Source of the DNA: an uncultured Aeriscardovia sp.
GTDB taxonomy: Bacteria > Actinomycetota > Actinomycetes > Actinomycetales > Bifidobacteriaceae
DNA: 64,000 bases
NCBI GenBank assembly: GCA_903789525.1
Contig: CAIFER010000001.1
Location: forward strand, 1,170,063 to 1,234,062
Direction: 5' to 3'
A model generated the notes under the pieces. The model saw nothing but the letters and a program-made list of their open reading frames with translations. It was not told the origin of the DNA and did no database searches. Position 1 is the first letter of the stretch; each line of letters opens with the position of its first letter. Both the position numbers and the translations under genes were made by a program. Positions 46,053 through 55,769 of the stretch are shown piece after piece.

Positions 46053-46847
46053 ATGATCACGTTCACGCATGTGAGCAAGCGGTACGCCGATGGGACGGTT
46101 GCTATCCGCGACTTGTCGCTCACCATTCCTGACGGCCAGCTCCTCGTGCTGCTCGGCTCATCCGGGTGTGGGAAAACGACGTTGCTGCGTCTCATCAACC
46201 GATTGGTGGAACCAACGTCAGGGCATATCTCCATCGATGGAACCGATACGTCCACGCTCAACCCGGTCACGCTCCGCCGCTCAATTGGCTACGTCCTACA
46301 AGGCGGCGGACTTCTGCCGCACCGCACGGTCCTTGACAATATCGCCCTACAATCGCAACTTGCGGGCGTTCGGAAATCGCAGGCACGAGCTATTGCACGG
46401 CGAATGATGCGTGAGGTTGGCCTCGACCCACAGCTCGCTCATCGTTATCCGTCCCAACTCTCTGGCGGTCAGCGTCAGCGTGTGGGAGTTGCGCGTGCCC
46501 TGTCAGTTGACTCGGGAATTCTCCTGATGGATGAGCCGTTTTCGGCGCTCGACCCGGTCATCCGCCATGACCTGCAAGATGAGGTATTACGGCTTCATCA
46601 AAACGGAACAGGAGTGTCGGCCGCTGCACAGGACAAGCCGTGCACGATTGTTTTTGTCACGCATGACATCAACGAAGCGCTTCGTCTCGCCGATCGCATT
46701 GTGCTTCTTTCGCCGGGAGCAGTTATCGAACAAGACGGAACGCCTGATGACCTCTTAGAGCATCCAGCAAACGACTTTGTGCGCACGTTCATTGAGGCAG
46801 GTCGTCCTTCTCCACGTCTGACTGGTACGAAAGAGCACATATCATGA
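46053..46847 (+). CDS. Osmoprotectant ABC importer, ATP-binding protein
   Basis: OpuCA/ProV-type ATPase of 264 residues for uptake of glycine betaine, choline or carnitine. Walker A GSSGCGKTTLL, Q loop YVLQGGGLLPH, signature LSGGQRQRVGVARAL and Walker B ILLMDEPFSALDP are intact, followed by the H loop VTHDINEA. It lacks the C-terminal CBS pair that senses ionic strength in larger homologues. AGGAGGGG precedes the start. First gene of a four-gene operon with four-base overlaps. Confidence 0.92.
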   Translation: MITFTHVSKRYADGTVAIRDLSLTIPDGQLLVLLGSSGCGKTTLLRLINRLVEPTSGHISIDGTDTSTLNPVTLRRSIGYVLQGGGLLPHRTVLDNIALQSQLAGVRKSQARAIARRMMREVGLDPQLAHRYPSQLSGGQRQRVGVARALSVDSGILLMDEPFSALDPVIRHDLQDEVLRLHQNGTGVSAAAQDKPCTIVFVTHDINEALRLADRIVLLSPGAVIEQDGTPDDLLEHPANDFVRTFIEAGRPSPRLTGTKEHIS

Positions 46848-47539
46848 GTTGGCTTTCATCGCAGTGGATGTGGATCGCCTCACTGGCCGTTCTCCACTTT
46901 CGACTTTCTCTCATCCCTGTCTTAGTGGGATTTTTGCTGTCCCTCCCGCTCGGATGGCTAGCAAACCGGTGTGGACGCGGTCGAAGTGTTTTCCTCGCCG
47001 TTGTCGCTGCCATCTACGCGATTCCTTCGTTGTCATTGCTCATTGCGCTTCCATCGGCGATTGGCACGCGTATTCTCGATCCACTCAATTTGGAGATCAT
47101 CTTGACGCTGTATGCGCTCGCACTCATGACGCGGACAAGTGCTGATGCGCTTCGTCAAGTCGATCGGCAGGCAATTGATGGTGCTCAGTCAATGGGGATG
47201 AGTCCAGTCCGACTCTTCTTCACTGTTCGACTTCCACTCGCGGGGCCTGTCATGCTTTCCGGATTGCGCGTGGTTGCGGCGAGTACGGTTTCACTCGTCA
47301 CCGTCGGTTCGCTGATCGGAATTGATTCATTGGGCACACTGTTCACCGAGGGTTATCAGCGTTCGTACATCTTCGAAATCATGACGGGTGTCGTGTTGAC
47401 GCTTCTCGTGGCGCTCGTGCTGGACGGTCTGCTCGTTGGAATCGGCAAGTTGCTGATGCCGTGGACGCGTCTGAAAACCACTCACCACACTCAATCGAGT
47501 CATTTGGACAGGACGGCTGAGATGGAGGCGATGGCATGA
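46844..47539 (+). CDS. Osmoprotectant ABC importer, permease 1
   Basis: OpuCB/ProW-type permease of 231 residues, about five or six predicted helices. Family motifs AIYAIPSLSLL, DGAQSMGMSPVRLFFTVRLPLAGP (the loop contacting the ATPase) and GLRVVAASTVSLVTVGSLIG are visible. It overlaps both neighbours by four bases. Confidence 0.91.
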   Translation: MSWLSSQWMWIASLAVLHFRLSLIPVLVGFLLSLPLGWLANRCGRGRSVFLAVVAAIYAIPSLSLLIALPSAIGTRILDPLNLEIILTLYALALMTRTSADALRQVDRQAIDGAQSMGMSPVRLFFTVRLPLAGPVMLSGLRVVAASTVSLVTVGSLIGIDSLGTLFTEGYQRSYIFEIMTGVVLTLLVALVLDGLLVGIGKLLMPWTRLKTTHHTQSSHLDRTAEMEAMA

Positions 47540-48234
47540 TCTACGAACGAACATGGTCATGGCTCACAGCCGCTTCTACATGGCAAGGACCGCAGGGGAT
47601 GGGCGTGCGCACGGGCATCTACTTGTGGGATTGTTTGCTCACGCTGTTGTTGGCGCTCGCGATTGCGCTTCCGCTTGGCTTGTGGATTGGGCACACTGGT
47701 CATTTGCGCCAAGTGGTCGTCGCATTCACAGGAGGCATGCGCGCGTTGCCGACGCTCGGGTTGTTAACGGCTTTGTCGTTGTGGATGGGATTAGGACTCG
47801 GCGCTCCGCTTCTTGCTCTCACCGTGCTCGCTATTCCGCCGATTCTGGCAGGCGCGTACTCGGGTGTCGAATCCGTTGATCCGCGCATTGTTGATGCATG
47901 TCACGCAATGGGAATGACTGGCTGGCAGACGTTTCGGATGGCTGAATTGCCACTTGCTGCGCCTCTCATCGTCTCGGGGCTTCGGTCAGCTGCGGTTCAA
48001 ATCGTTGCTACGTGGACGGTCGCTGCGTATTTGCCAATTGAGGGTCTTGGCCGCTACTTGATCGATGGGCTGGCGGTGCACAACTATCCGGAGATGCTCG
48101 GCGGTTCGCTTGTCATCATCGTCATTGAGCTCGTGGTGGACGGCCTCTTTGCACTTCTCGAACGGGCTGTCGTTGCTCGTGGTGTCCGTCTTGAGCGCGG
48201 AATGGCTGGAGCAACTTCCTCGCGTGCACAGTAA
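47536..48234 (+). CDS. Osmoprotectant ABC importer, permease 2
   Basis: Second OpuCB/OpuCD-type permease, 232 residues. It has the same organisation, with MRALPTLGLLTAL, DACHAMGMTGWQTFRMAELPLAAP and GLRSAAVQIVATWTVAAYLP. Two different permeases imply a heterodimeric channel as in OpuC systems. It overlaps permease 1 by four bases; the binding protein follows after 68 bases. Confidence 0.91.
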   Translation: MIYERTWSWLTAASTWQGPQGMGVRTGIYLWDCLLTLLLALAIALPLGLWIGHTGHLRQVVVAFTGGMRALPTLGLLTALSLWMGLGLGAPLLALTVLAIPPILAGAYSGVESVDPRIVDACHAMGMTGWQTFRMAELPLAAPLIVSGLRSAAVQIVATWTVAAYLPIEGLGRYLIDGLAVHNYPEMLGGSLVIIVIELVVDGLFALLERAVVARGVRLERGMAGATSSRAQ

Positions 48235-48302
48235 TACTCGCGACGTCGCACTCCCATTGGTGAGAAAACAGTGGAAAAGAATTGAAGAAAAATGAGGGAA
48301 AA

Positions 48303-49235
48303 ATGTTTCGAAAAGCGTTTGTGACAAAAATTACGTATGTTCTCGCATCCGTGGCGCTGTTGACGGGACTTGCTGGATGCGGATCTGATCCTACAGCGAC
48401 GACGACCGGTGCGTCACAGCATTCCTCGTCTGCAGCACCGATTGTGGTTGGTTCGGCAAACTTCGCTGAATCCCAAATACTCGGCGAAATCTATGCGCAA
48501 GCGTTGAAAGCCAACGGAGTTGCAGCGACAACAAAGCCCAATATCGGTTCGCGTGAGGTGTATGTGCGCGCACTGCAGGACGGATCTATCAACCTCATTG
48601 CTGATTATTCCGGTAACCTGCTCCAATACTTCAATCCAAAGGCGACGCAAGCTACTTCAACTGCAGTGGATTCCGCAGTGCGTCGTGTTGTTCCGCATGA
48701 TTTAGCAGTCCTCGCTGTTTCTCCAGCTGAAGATGCGGATACGATTGTGGTCACGAAGAAGCTCGCTCAGCAGAAGGGACTCACGTCGCTCGCCGATTTA
48801 AAGAAGGTAAGCAATCTTTCAATTGCTGCCCCGCCTGAGTTTGGTCAGCGTGCGTACGGTATCCCGGGGCTTAAAAAGGTCTACGGTGTGACCGTTCGTC
48901 TCGTCCCTATCTCTGACGAAGGCGGGCAGGCAACAGTTAATGCTGTGGAAAATGGGACGACCACGATGGCGAAGCTCACAACAACATCACCGTTCCTGGC
49001 AGATGGCAAGCTCACGATTCTGAAGGATCCGAAGCACCTGATCGCCGCGCAGAATGTGATCCCGCTGACGACAACGAAAATTGCGAGTAATCACAAGGCT
49101 GTTGCGATAATCAATGCCGTGCAAAAGAAGCTCACGACTGCAGACCTGATCGCTCTGAACAAGAAGAGTGTCGATCAAAAGCAGCCAGCATCCGCCATCG
49201 CCCACGCGTGGCTTTCCTCTCACTCGATTCACTAG
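48303..49235 (+). CDS. Osmoprotectant ABC importer, binding lipoprotein
   Basis: OpuCC/OsmF-type substrate-binding lipoprotein, 310 residues. The signal peptide ends with lipobox LTGLAGC. The mature part begins VVGSANFAESQILGEIYAQAL, the family hallmark, with NIGSREVYVRALQDG and IADYSGNLLQYF. ATG 48303 is preferred over an upstream TTG at 48282. It ends 25 bases from the convergent oxidoreductase gene. Confidence 0.91.
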   Translation: MFRKAFVTKITYVLASVALLTGLAGCGSDPTATTTGASQHSSSAAPIVVGSANFAESQILGEIYAQALKANGVAATTKPNIGSREVYVRALQDGSINLIADYSGNLLQYFNPKATQATSTAVDSAVRRVVPHDLAVLAVSPAEDADTIVVTKKLAQQKGLTSLADLKKVSNLSIAAPPEFGQRAYGIPGLKKVYGVTVRLVPISDEGGQATVNAVENGTTTMAKLTTTSPFLADGKLTILKDPKHLIAAQNVIPLTTTKIASNHKAVAIINAVQKKLTTADLIALNKKSVDQKQPASAIAHAWLSSHSIH

Positions 49236-49260
49236 ACGAGATGAGAGGAAGCACTGTGTC

Positions 49261-49869
49261 TTACCGGGTCGGCGTATTGATTCCGATATTGCCGTGACTG
49301 TAGAGCGTGTCGTCGTCGATCAGATGCATGACGAGATCGGCAATTGACGTGCGGGACACGTCGTGACCGCCAAACGGTTCACCTTTTTGTGTGATTTCGT
49401 AGTTGACTGGGCCATCAGTAAACCAGCCTGGACGGATCACGGTGTAGTTGAGATCTGACGCTTCCACAATGTCCGAAGCATCGCGGTAATCACGAAGCAT
49501 CGGTGTATTGCTCACGTTTCCTGAAGCGCCCCATGACGGAATCTCATTCAGAATGCCCATCGACGTGATGAAGAGCAACCGTGTGACACCCGTGCGATCG
49601 CAGGCATTCACAATTGCTTGTGCCATGCGTGCGAGGTTGCCGCTAAGTGCCACGAAAACAGCATCTTGCCCTTTCATGGCTGCATCTAGTTCACGGCTGT
49701 TCATGACATCTCCACTGATTGCCCTTTCGCGCTTCGGATCTGCGGGCGTCAGTGAGCCAGCGTGACGCGAGAAGAGGGTGAGCGCATCTGTGCTATGAGC
49801 GAGGAGGTAATCGGTGACGGTGCGGCCGATTGAACCGGTTGCGCCGATGATGAGAACATTGTGTGCCAT
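49261..49869 (-). CDS. NAD(P)-binding SDR-like oxidoreductase
   Basis: Atypical short-chain dehydrogenase/NmrA-like protein of 202 residues. The Rossmann motif is VLIIGATGSIGRTV; GDVMNSRELDAAMKGQDAVFVALSG and VIRPGWFTDG follow. Typical members are NAD(P)H-binding proteins or flavin/quinone reductases related to BVR-B and YwnB; the substrate is unknown. AAAGG precedes the start. Confidence 0.85.
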   Translation of the reverse strand: MAHNVLIIGATGSIGRTVTDYLLAHSTDALTLFSRHAGSLTPADPKRERAISGDVMNSRELDAAMKGQDAVFVALSGNLARMAQAIVNACDRTGVTRLLFITSMGILNEIPSWGASGNVSNTPMLRDYRDASDIVEASDLNYTVIRPGWFTDGPVNYEITQKGEPFGGHDVSRTSIADLVMHLIDDDTLYSHGNIGINTPTR

Positions 49870-50069
49870 CGTTTTTCCTTTCTCTTTACGGATAGGGACT
49901 CTTATTTAGCTGTTATTATTTTTTGCCCCTTGCTTGATGGCGTCTGTTCGCATTGAGCGAAGTCATGCGGTTATCTCTGCGAATTGCTGTGTCGTGGGCG
50001 TGGCTGATGAAGGCGACTGGATTGATAAAATTTTTACGATACAGAGGATGCATGGCAAAAGGAGGAGCA

Positions 50070-52964
50070 ATGCACTGCCCTTATTGTGGAAATCTCGTCC
50101 CAGCGGGTGCGCGGGTATGCCCGTCGTGCCAGAAAGAGTTACCGCCAGAGGTATATCAAGCTGCAACAGGGCAGAATCCATCTTCTCAGACTGCTGAACA
50201 GCAGTCGCCTCAAGTTCAACCACTGGCTCAACCAACCCCGAGTGTGGCCGCTCCTACCGCGCCGACAGCTCCTACTGCATCAACCACTCCTGTCCCGCCA
50301 CGATTTCCCGGTTCTCCAGCGCCAAAACCAGCTGCTCATCCTGGTCAGCCTTCTTCCGGCTTATCTGCACAGTTGCAGAAGCAAAACGCGTGGAAATCTA
50401 TTTTTGTTGCCCTTGCCTGCGGCCTCGGCGCTGTGATCGTTCTTGCCTTCATCGGAGCAGCTATAGCTACCAGTGTCATGCCGAGCTTAACGAACAAATC
50501 CGGCTTTACCATCGGCTTCTCGACGTGGTTTGTGCTGTTTTTCCTTCATGCTTCTGCGAGCACGCTCTCTGTGAGCGGGTTTGATATCGGCGTCTCTGTG
50601 CCGGTTGGTCTAGCTAGCGTAGCGCTTTTTGCAGGCGTTGCGTTTGGCGCTTACTACACAGCTCGTCGTAGCGGTATTCGTTTCAAGTGGGTTGGTGCTG
50701 TCTCATCAGCAATCACCGGTGGTATTTCGGCATTCATTTTTCTGCTCATGGGTCTTATTCCGCTCGGACCCGAGATCAACACATTCAATCTCAACGAACT
50801 TAGTGAGCTCGCTCACGTTTCAATCCCGACTTTTCATGGCGCTTCTCTGCGAACGTTCTGTGGCGCTTTGCTGATCACTGGTCTCGGTGCGCTTGCTGGT
50901 TATGCGCTCGCTGATGCAGTGCCAAACTCAAAAAATATATTTTCCGCGCTGAATATGTGGCGCCGTCACGCCCGTGGATGGGTGCGGTTGCTGGCTGAGG
51001 AATTCGTGATTCTCGGCTCTGTTCTTGTTGTATCCTCGATACTTCTGCTGATTATTGGCATCATGTGTTCGTACAGCTCTAATAGAGGTCCACTTTCTGT
51101 TTATAGTCTTCTTTTCCTGCCTACGGTGATTGTGTACTTCTCTTCACTCTTGATCGGTGGAGGAGTTACCGGCTTGGGATCGGCAGCGAGCTTGTATGGT
51201 ATGGGTCTGCCGGTCACGAGTCCATTCCATTCGTGGTCTGGTTCTTCAGCTCAGACAGTGAGCATCTGGGCTGCGGGCAATTCCTTTAGCACAATGTCGT
51301 GGGGTATTCTCCTTCTGTTCATCGTGTTCATTGTGGCAGCACTGTACGTTGGTTGTCGTGCCGCTGCACGGAATATTTATGATCCTGCTCGTGCGCGCTG
51401 GAAGGACACGTGGCAAGCACCTTTGTTCGTTCTCGTGCTTGGTTTTGTTGTCACACTTTTGTTCTGTTCGCTCTCGATGCATGGCTCGATCTTCGGTTTC
51501 AAGGGATCTGCTACGTTGAGGCCTGCTCTCTGGACGCCGTTGTTAGCAGCTGTGTGGACTTTCTTGATCGAGGTTGTCGGTCTGACGTTTGGGCAGAATA
51601 TCGTCCGTTCGCAGCCAAAAATGTGGAAGATCTTCGTTCCAGGTTGCGTTGCCGTAGACTCTGCCTCCCAGAAGACCGGTATTCATGCGCAGACGGCCGC
51701 CTCTACTTCTCAGGCAGCTATGCCCACTACCACCGCTGATACGACGGCTGTTGTTGCGACGGCTGCTGGTGCGGCTGCACCGCGTAACGTTTCCTCCGCT
51801 TCTGCGGTCGATGCTGCTGCAACTCAGCAGATCACAACTCCATTGACGTCATCGGCAACGATGCAGTTCCCGCCGGCAGTTGCACAACCACGTGAGCACC
51901 ACCCGATGTCAAAGAAAGCGAAAATTACCCTCATCACAGTGGGTTCCGTGGTAGCGGCCTGTGCTGTGCTCGGTGCTGTCTATGCCGTTCTCAATAACAC
52001 GGTCTTCAATCCAACTCACTCTGTAGAGGCATATATTCAAGCCATTTCTGACGGCGATTTTGATAAAGCCTCTCGTCTCGTTGATCCTGGCGTTTCAGAT
52101 GTTCAAGGCAAGTTGCTGACGGATACGGCTGGCAAGGATATCCCATCGAATCTCAGTGGCAGCGTGGCACGTATCCGCGATGCCCGTGTTCAGGGTATGA
52201 GCGATGAGAGCAATGGCAGCAAACGCGCCACGATCTCATACACGCTTGATGGTTCGAAAGAAACGACGTCCGTTCAGATCGCTCATGACGGTCAGACTGC
52301 ATTGATCTTCCCGAAGTGGAAGGTTTCTACTCCGCTCATCAAGAAGATCACTGTCTCGTCGCAGTCAGGCAGCAGCACCTATATCGTCAATGGCATTAGT
52401 TTGACGGAAAAGAACGCGGCGGGTAAATCAAACGGAGGCCTTGCTTTCTACGTTTATCCGGGCAAATACTCCGTTGCTGTGCCAACCTCGAAATATCTCA
52501 CTTCTTCACCGACGTCTGTGACTGATGGAGAGTCGACAGAGGTGAGTGTCAAATTCTCCTCGGCGCTGCAAAATGAGCTGGCGAAGGAAATGAGGAGAGA
52601 GCTCGATGCCTGTGTCGCGCAAGCGGCCGCTGTCCCAAAGAATTGTGCCTTCGACCTCAATGCCGACGTGGATACAGATAATTCCAACGCGTCATACCGC
52701 AACTGGAAGTGGTCGGTGAAATCATATCCGACAATTCAGCAGCTTGGTTTTGGTAACTCTGATGACAGTGATGGCAGCGAATCCTCGTCTTCCTCAACCG
52801 GTTCGTTTAAGTATGAAAATGGAGAGGCCGATCTCTCCTATGACGACAAATGGTCGTTGGGCGAAGATGATAGCGATGCTGATTGGACATCAGAGACAGG
52901 CAGCCAGGATTTGAGCGGTACTGGTACTTTACCATCACGGGGAATACGGTTGCGGTCACGTTAG
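50070..52964 (+). CDS. Zinc-ribbon multi-pass membrane protein, 3' frameshift suspected
   Basis: Protein of 964 residues starting at ATG 50070 behind AAGGAGG. A zinc ribbon (C3, C6, C17, C20: CPYCG and CPSC) is followed by a Pro/Ala/Thr-rich linker, roughly eight membrane helices (about 100-480), a second Ala/Thr-rich linker, one more helix (ITLITVGSVVAACAVLGAVYAV) and an extracellular part with a TcaA-like domain (YIQAISDGDFDKASRLVDPG). The end as written is GTLPSRGIRLRSR. One base back in frame, the DNA reads YFTITGNTVAVTLEPDEADW and stops at 52987, which looks like the true C-terminus, so one base seems lost near 52920. Function unknown, perhaps envelope stress sensing. Confidence 0.8.
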   Translation: MHCPYCGNLVPAGARVCPSCQKELPPEVYQAATGQNPSSQTAEQQSPQVQPLAQPTPSVAAPTAPTAPTASTTPVPPRFPGSPAPKPAAHPGQPSSGLSAQLQKQNAWKSIFVALACGLGAVIVLAFIGAAIATSVMPSLTNKSGFTIGFSTWFVLFFLHASASTLSVSGFDIGVSVPVGLASVALFAGVAFGAYYTARRSGIRFKWVGAVSSAITGGISAFIFLLMGLIPLGPEINTFNLNELSELAHVSIPTFHGASLRTFCGALLITGLGALAGYALADAVPNSKNIFSALNMWRRHARGWVRLLAEEFVILGSVLVVSSILLLIIGIMCSYSSNRGPLSVYSLLFLPTVIVYFSSLLIGGGVTGLGSAASLYGMGLPVTSPFHSWSGSSAQTVSIWAAGNSFSTMSWGILLLFIVFIVAALYVGCRAAARNIYDPARARWKDTWQAPLFVLVLGFVVTLLFCSLSMHGSIFGFKGSATLRPALWTPLLAAVWTFLIEVVGLTFGQNIVRSQPKMWKIFVPGCVAVDSASQKTGIHAQTAASTSQAAMPTTTADTTAVVATAAGAAAPRNVSSASAVDAAATQQITTPLTSSATMQFPPAVAQPREHHPMSKKAKITLITVGSVVAACAVLGAVYAVLNNTVFNPTHSVEAYIQAISDGDFDKASRLVDPGVSDVQGKLLTDTAGKDIPSNLSGSVARIRDARVQGMSDESNGSKRATISYTLDGSKETTSVQIAHDGQTALIFPKWKVSTPLIKKITVSSQSGSSTYIVNGISLTEKNAAGKSNGGLAFYVYPGKYSVAVPTSKYLTSSPTSVTDGESTEVSVKFSSALQNELAKEMRRELDACVAQAAAVPKNCAFDLNADVDTDNSNASYRNWKWSVKSYPTIQQLGFGNSDDSDGSESSSSSTGSFKYENGEADLSYDDKWSLGEDDSDADWTSETGSQDLSGTGTLPSRGIRLRSR

Positions 52965-53017
52965 AGCCAGACGAGGCTGACTGGTAATCGCGATCTCTCT
53001 CGCACGTGTAAATCAAT

Positions 53018-53060
53018 AAAGGGGATGGCCTCCGTGATGAGGCCGTCCCTTTTGGTTTTA
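53018..53060 (+). terminator. Rho-independent terminator
   Basis: GGGGATGGCCTC pairs with GAGGCCGTCCC (one G-U pair) and is followed by TTTTGGTTTT. It closes the zinc-ribbon gene unit. Confidence 0.88.
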
Positions 53061-53106
53061 TTCAAGTTGGTTTTATTCATGAGACGTGAGGTGTGAAAGG
53101 GGAATC

Positions 53107-55635
53107 ATGCTGTTTACTACTGCTGTTCACTGTCATCCTGCTCCTCGGCCAGATGCTGTCATCACTGAAAAGGGTGCTCACTGGAGGATTTGCGTTCTGT
53201 CGACTTCTCTCATTCGAATTGAGTGGTCGGCTGATGGCGTGTTCGAGGATAACCCCACGCAAACCGTCGTCTGCCGAGACTTTGGGGCAACTCCTGCCTA
53301 TCAAGTGCGTCAGGAAGCAGATCGTCTCATCGTTGAAACGACGAGCTTCCATCTGACGTATGACAAAGGGCCGTTGAGTCGAGAAGGGCTGTCTGTCTTC
53401 GTGAAAACGGTAGGCGGAAACTACACGATGTGGCATTACGGCGATAGTTCACAACACGGTAATCTCGGCGGAACCGCTCGCACGCTTGACGAATGTGATG
53501 GATTTACTCCGCTGGGCACTGGTCTCGTGTCGTTAGACGGGTGGGCAATTCTTGATGATTCGCACTCTGGCGAGCTGGTAGAGCAAAAAACTGTTCGTGG
53601 GCATGCTAATCCATTTCACACATGGGTTCGTCCTCGTGCCCACACTGAGCAAGATCTATACGTTTTTGCGCATGGTCACGATTATGCCGGTGCTATTGCT
53701 GATCTCTATCGTTTGACCGGTCCGACTCCGCTTCTTCCGCGATATACGCTTGGCAATTGGTGGAGCAGATATTACCCGTACACGCAGCAGGAGTACGAAG
53801 ACCTGCAAAAGGGATTTAAAAAGGCAGGTATCCCCTTCTCGGTGGGCGTACTGGATATGGATTGGCATCGTGTGGGGGATGTCGATCCCAAATATGGACC
53901 AGGGTGGACTGGCTACTCCTGGAATAAGAAGCTCATCCCCAACCCGTCTCAATTCCTTGCCGATCTTCATCGTCTTGGCCTGCACGTCACGCTGAACGTC
54001 CATCCGCGCGACGGTATCCGCGCTTTTGAAGATAACTATCCGACCGTGGCTCGGCGCATGGGGATCGATCCAGCGAGCGGCAACCCAGTATCGTTTGATA
54101 TCGCCGATCCACTCTTCGATAGCGCGTACTTCGATATGCATCATCGTCTTGAAAAACAGGGTGTCGATTTCTGGTGGATCGATTGGCAGCAAGGTGGCGT
54201 CAGCCGTCAGAAAGGGTTGGATCCCCTCTGGATGCTGAATCACCTCCACTATCTTGACTCAGCACGGCAAGGTCGTTGGCCTCTGATCCTCTCTCGTCAT
54301 GCGGGTATTGGATCTCACCGCTATCCGATCGGCTTCTCTGGCGATTCTGTGATCTCGTGGAAGAGCTTGCAATTCCAGCCGTACTTCACGGCCACAGCTT
54401 CGAATGTTGGATACGGCTGGTGGAGCCACGATATCGGCGGGCATATGTTGGGTGTGCACGACAACACGTTGGAAACACGGTGGTTCTGGCTCGGAGTCTT
54501 TAGCCCCATTAACCGACTGCATAGCTCGGCGTCCGAATTTCTCAATAAAGACCCTCGCGTTTTCCCGGAACCGTATCGCTCTGCCATGATCCGCGCATTG
54601 CGTCTGCGCCACCAAATGGTGCCGTACCTGTACACCATGAATTGGAGGGCACATCGGGATGGCCGTCCGCTCGTTGAGCCCATGTATTGGAATAACCCAG
54701 ATTGCCACGGAGCATACTTCGTTCCGAGCGAATACATGTTTGGCTCGCAAATGCTCGTTTCGCCGGTCGTCAGCCCTCAAGCTACGTCCATTCCAGCTGG
54801 GCCTGCTTCCGTATGGCTACCGCAAGGGGACTGGTTTGATTTCTTCGATGGACGTCATTACGCGAGCCCGAGTGCGGAAGGGCGTTATCTCACTGCGTGG
54901 CGCTCGCTGGATCGGATTCCTGCATTCGTTCAGGCAGGTGGCATCATCCCGCTTCAAACTGTGGAACAGGGCGAGAACGTTAATTCAGTGGCGAATCCTT
55001 CTCATCTCCGCATTGTGGTCTTCCCTGGTCACGATGGGAAATTCTCTCTTATCGAGGATGATGGCATTTATTCGCCGGATGATGCGCAGATCCACACAGC
55101 TACGACCGATATGGCTATGGATTGGCAACGCAGAGAATTTACGCTCCACGCAGTCACAGGTTTCGCGCACGTCATTCCTGGCGATCGCACGTACACGGTC
55201 GTTTTCCGTGGTGTAGCTAACCCGTTGAAGAATGGTGCGACTGACGGTGTCGTGTCTGCCACGATTGGTGGGCAAAAGCGTGAAGTTTCAGCGCACTATG
55301 ATGCTTCAACCCTCAGTTGTGAAGTCGATCTCGGTCACGTTGCTTCCGATCAAGTGGCAACTATCCGTATACCGAATATGCAACAGGCGGAAAATCCATG
55401 CGCAACTGATGCCGTGGCACTTTTGCAGAAGGCCGACGTACCGTACTTAACGAAGGAACTTCTTGCTTCCCAGATCCGTAGTTCGAAGCATCTTGCTGCC
55501 AGCGCACTGGATGGACTTGAATCAGATCCGGCTCACGAACAAGTTGTTCCGGCCTTTACTATGCGCGGTTTGACGGCAAGTCATGTACCATCGGCTCTTG
55601 CCTCTGCACTTCGAGAGATCTTGCTTCGTGACTGA
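53107..55635 (+). CDS. GH31 alpha-glucosidase family protein
   Basis: Family 31 glycosidase of 842 residues, cytoplasmic. It has an N-terminal beta-sandwich, then a TIM barrel with RYTLGNWWSRYYPYTQQEY. The nucleophile is D359 in WWIDWQQGG and the acid/base D413 in GFSGDSVISW, followed by WWSHDIGGHMLG. Beta domains and an extra tail form the C-terminus. The WWIDWQQ sequence differs from the WxDMNE of plain alpha-glucosidases, so another alpha-linked glucan or oligosaccharide may be the target. GAAAGGGG lies before ATG 53107. Confidence 0.9.
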   Translation: MLFTTAVHCHPAPRPDAVITEKGAHWRICVLSTSLIRIEWSADGVFEDNPTQTVVCRDFGATPAYQVRQEADRLIVETTSFHLTYDKGPLSREGLSVFVKTVGGNYTMWHYGDSSQHGNLGGTARTLDECDGFTPLGTGLVSLDGWAILDDSHSGELVEQKTVRGHANPFHTWVRPRAHTEQDLYVFAHGHDYAGAIADLYRLTGPTPLLPRYTLGNWWSRYYPYTQQEYEDLQKGFKKAGIPFSVGVLDMDWHRVGDVDPKYGPGWTGYSWNKKLIPNPSQFLADLHRLGLHVTLNVHPRDGIRAFEDNYPTVARRMGIDPASGNPVSFDIADPLFDSAYFDMHHRLEKQGVDFWWIDWQQGGVSRQKGLDPLWMLNHLHYLDSARQGRWPLILSRHAGIGSHRYPIGFSGDSVISWKSLQFQPYFTATASNVGYGWWSHDIGGHMLGVHDNTLETRWFWLGVFSPINRLHSSASEFLNKDPRVFPEPYRSAMIRALRLRHQMVPYLYTMNWRAHRDGRPLVEPMYWNNPDCHGAYFVPSEYMFGSQMLVSPVVSPQATSIPAGPASVWLPQGDWFDFFDGRHYASPSAEGRYLTAWRSLDRIPAFVQAGGIIPLQTVEQGENVNSVANPSHLRIVVFPGHDGKFSLIEDDGIYSPDDAQIHTATTDMAMDWQRREFTLHAVTGFAHVIPGDRTYTVVFRGVANPLKNGATDGVVSATIGGQKREVSAHYDASTLSCEVDLGHVASDQVATIRIPNMQQAENPCATDAVALLQKADVPYLTKELLASQIRSSKHLAASALDGLESDPAHEQVVPAFTMRGLTASHVPSALASALREILLRD

Positions 55636-55769
55636 GCGAGGTCTCAGGTTTCTGTTTTGTTAATTTCTGTTCTGGCAATGCATTGTGAAAGGGGAGTATT
55701 CAGGAATTTTCAAGGTTATGTGACCTATTCTCGTAAAACCATTATTTTCAATGTCAAAGGAACAAGACA

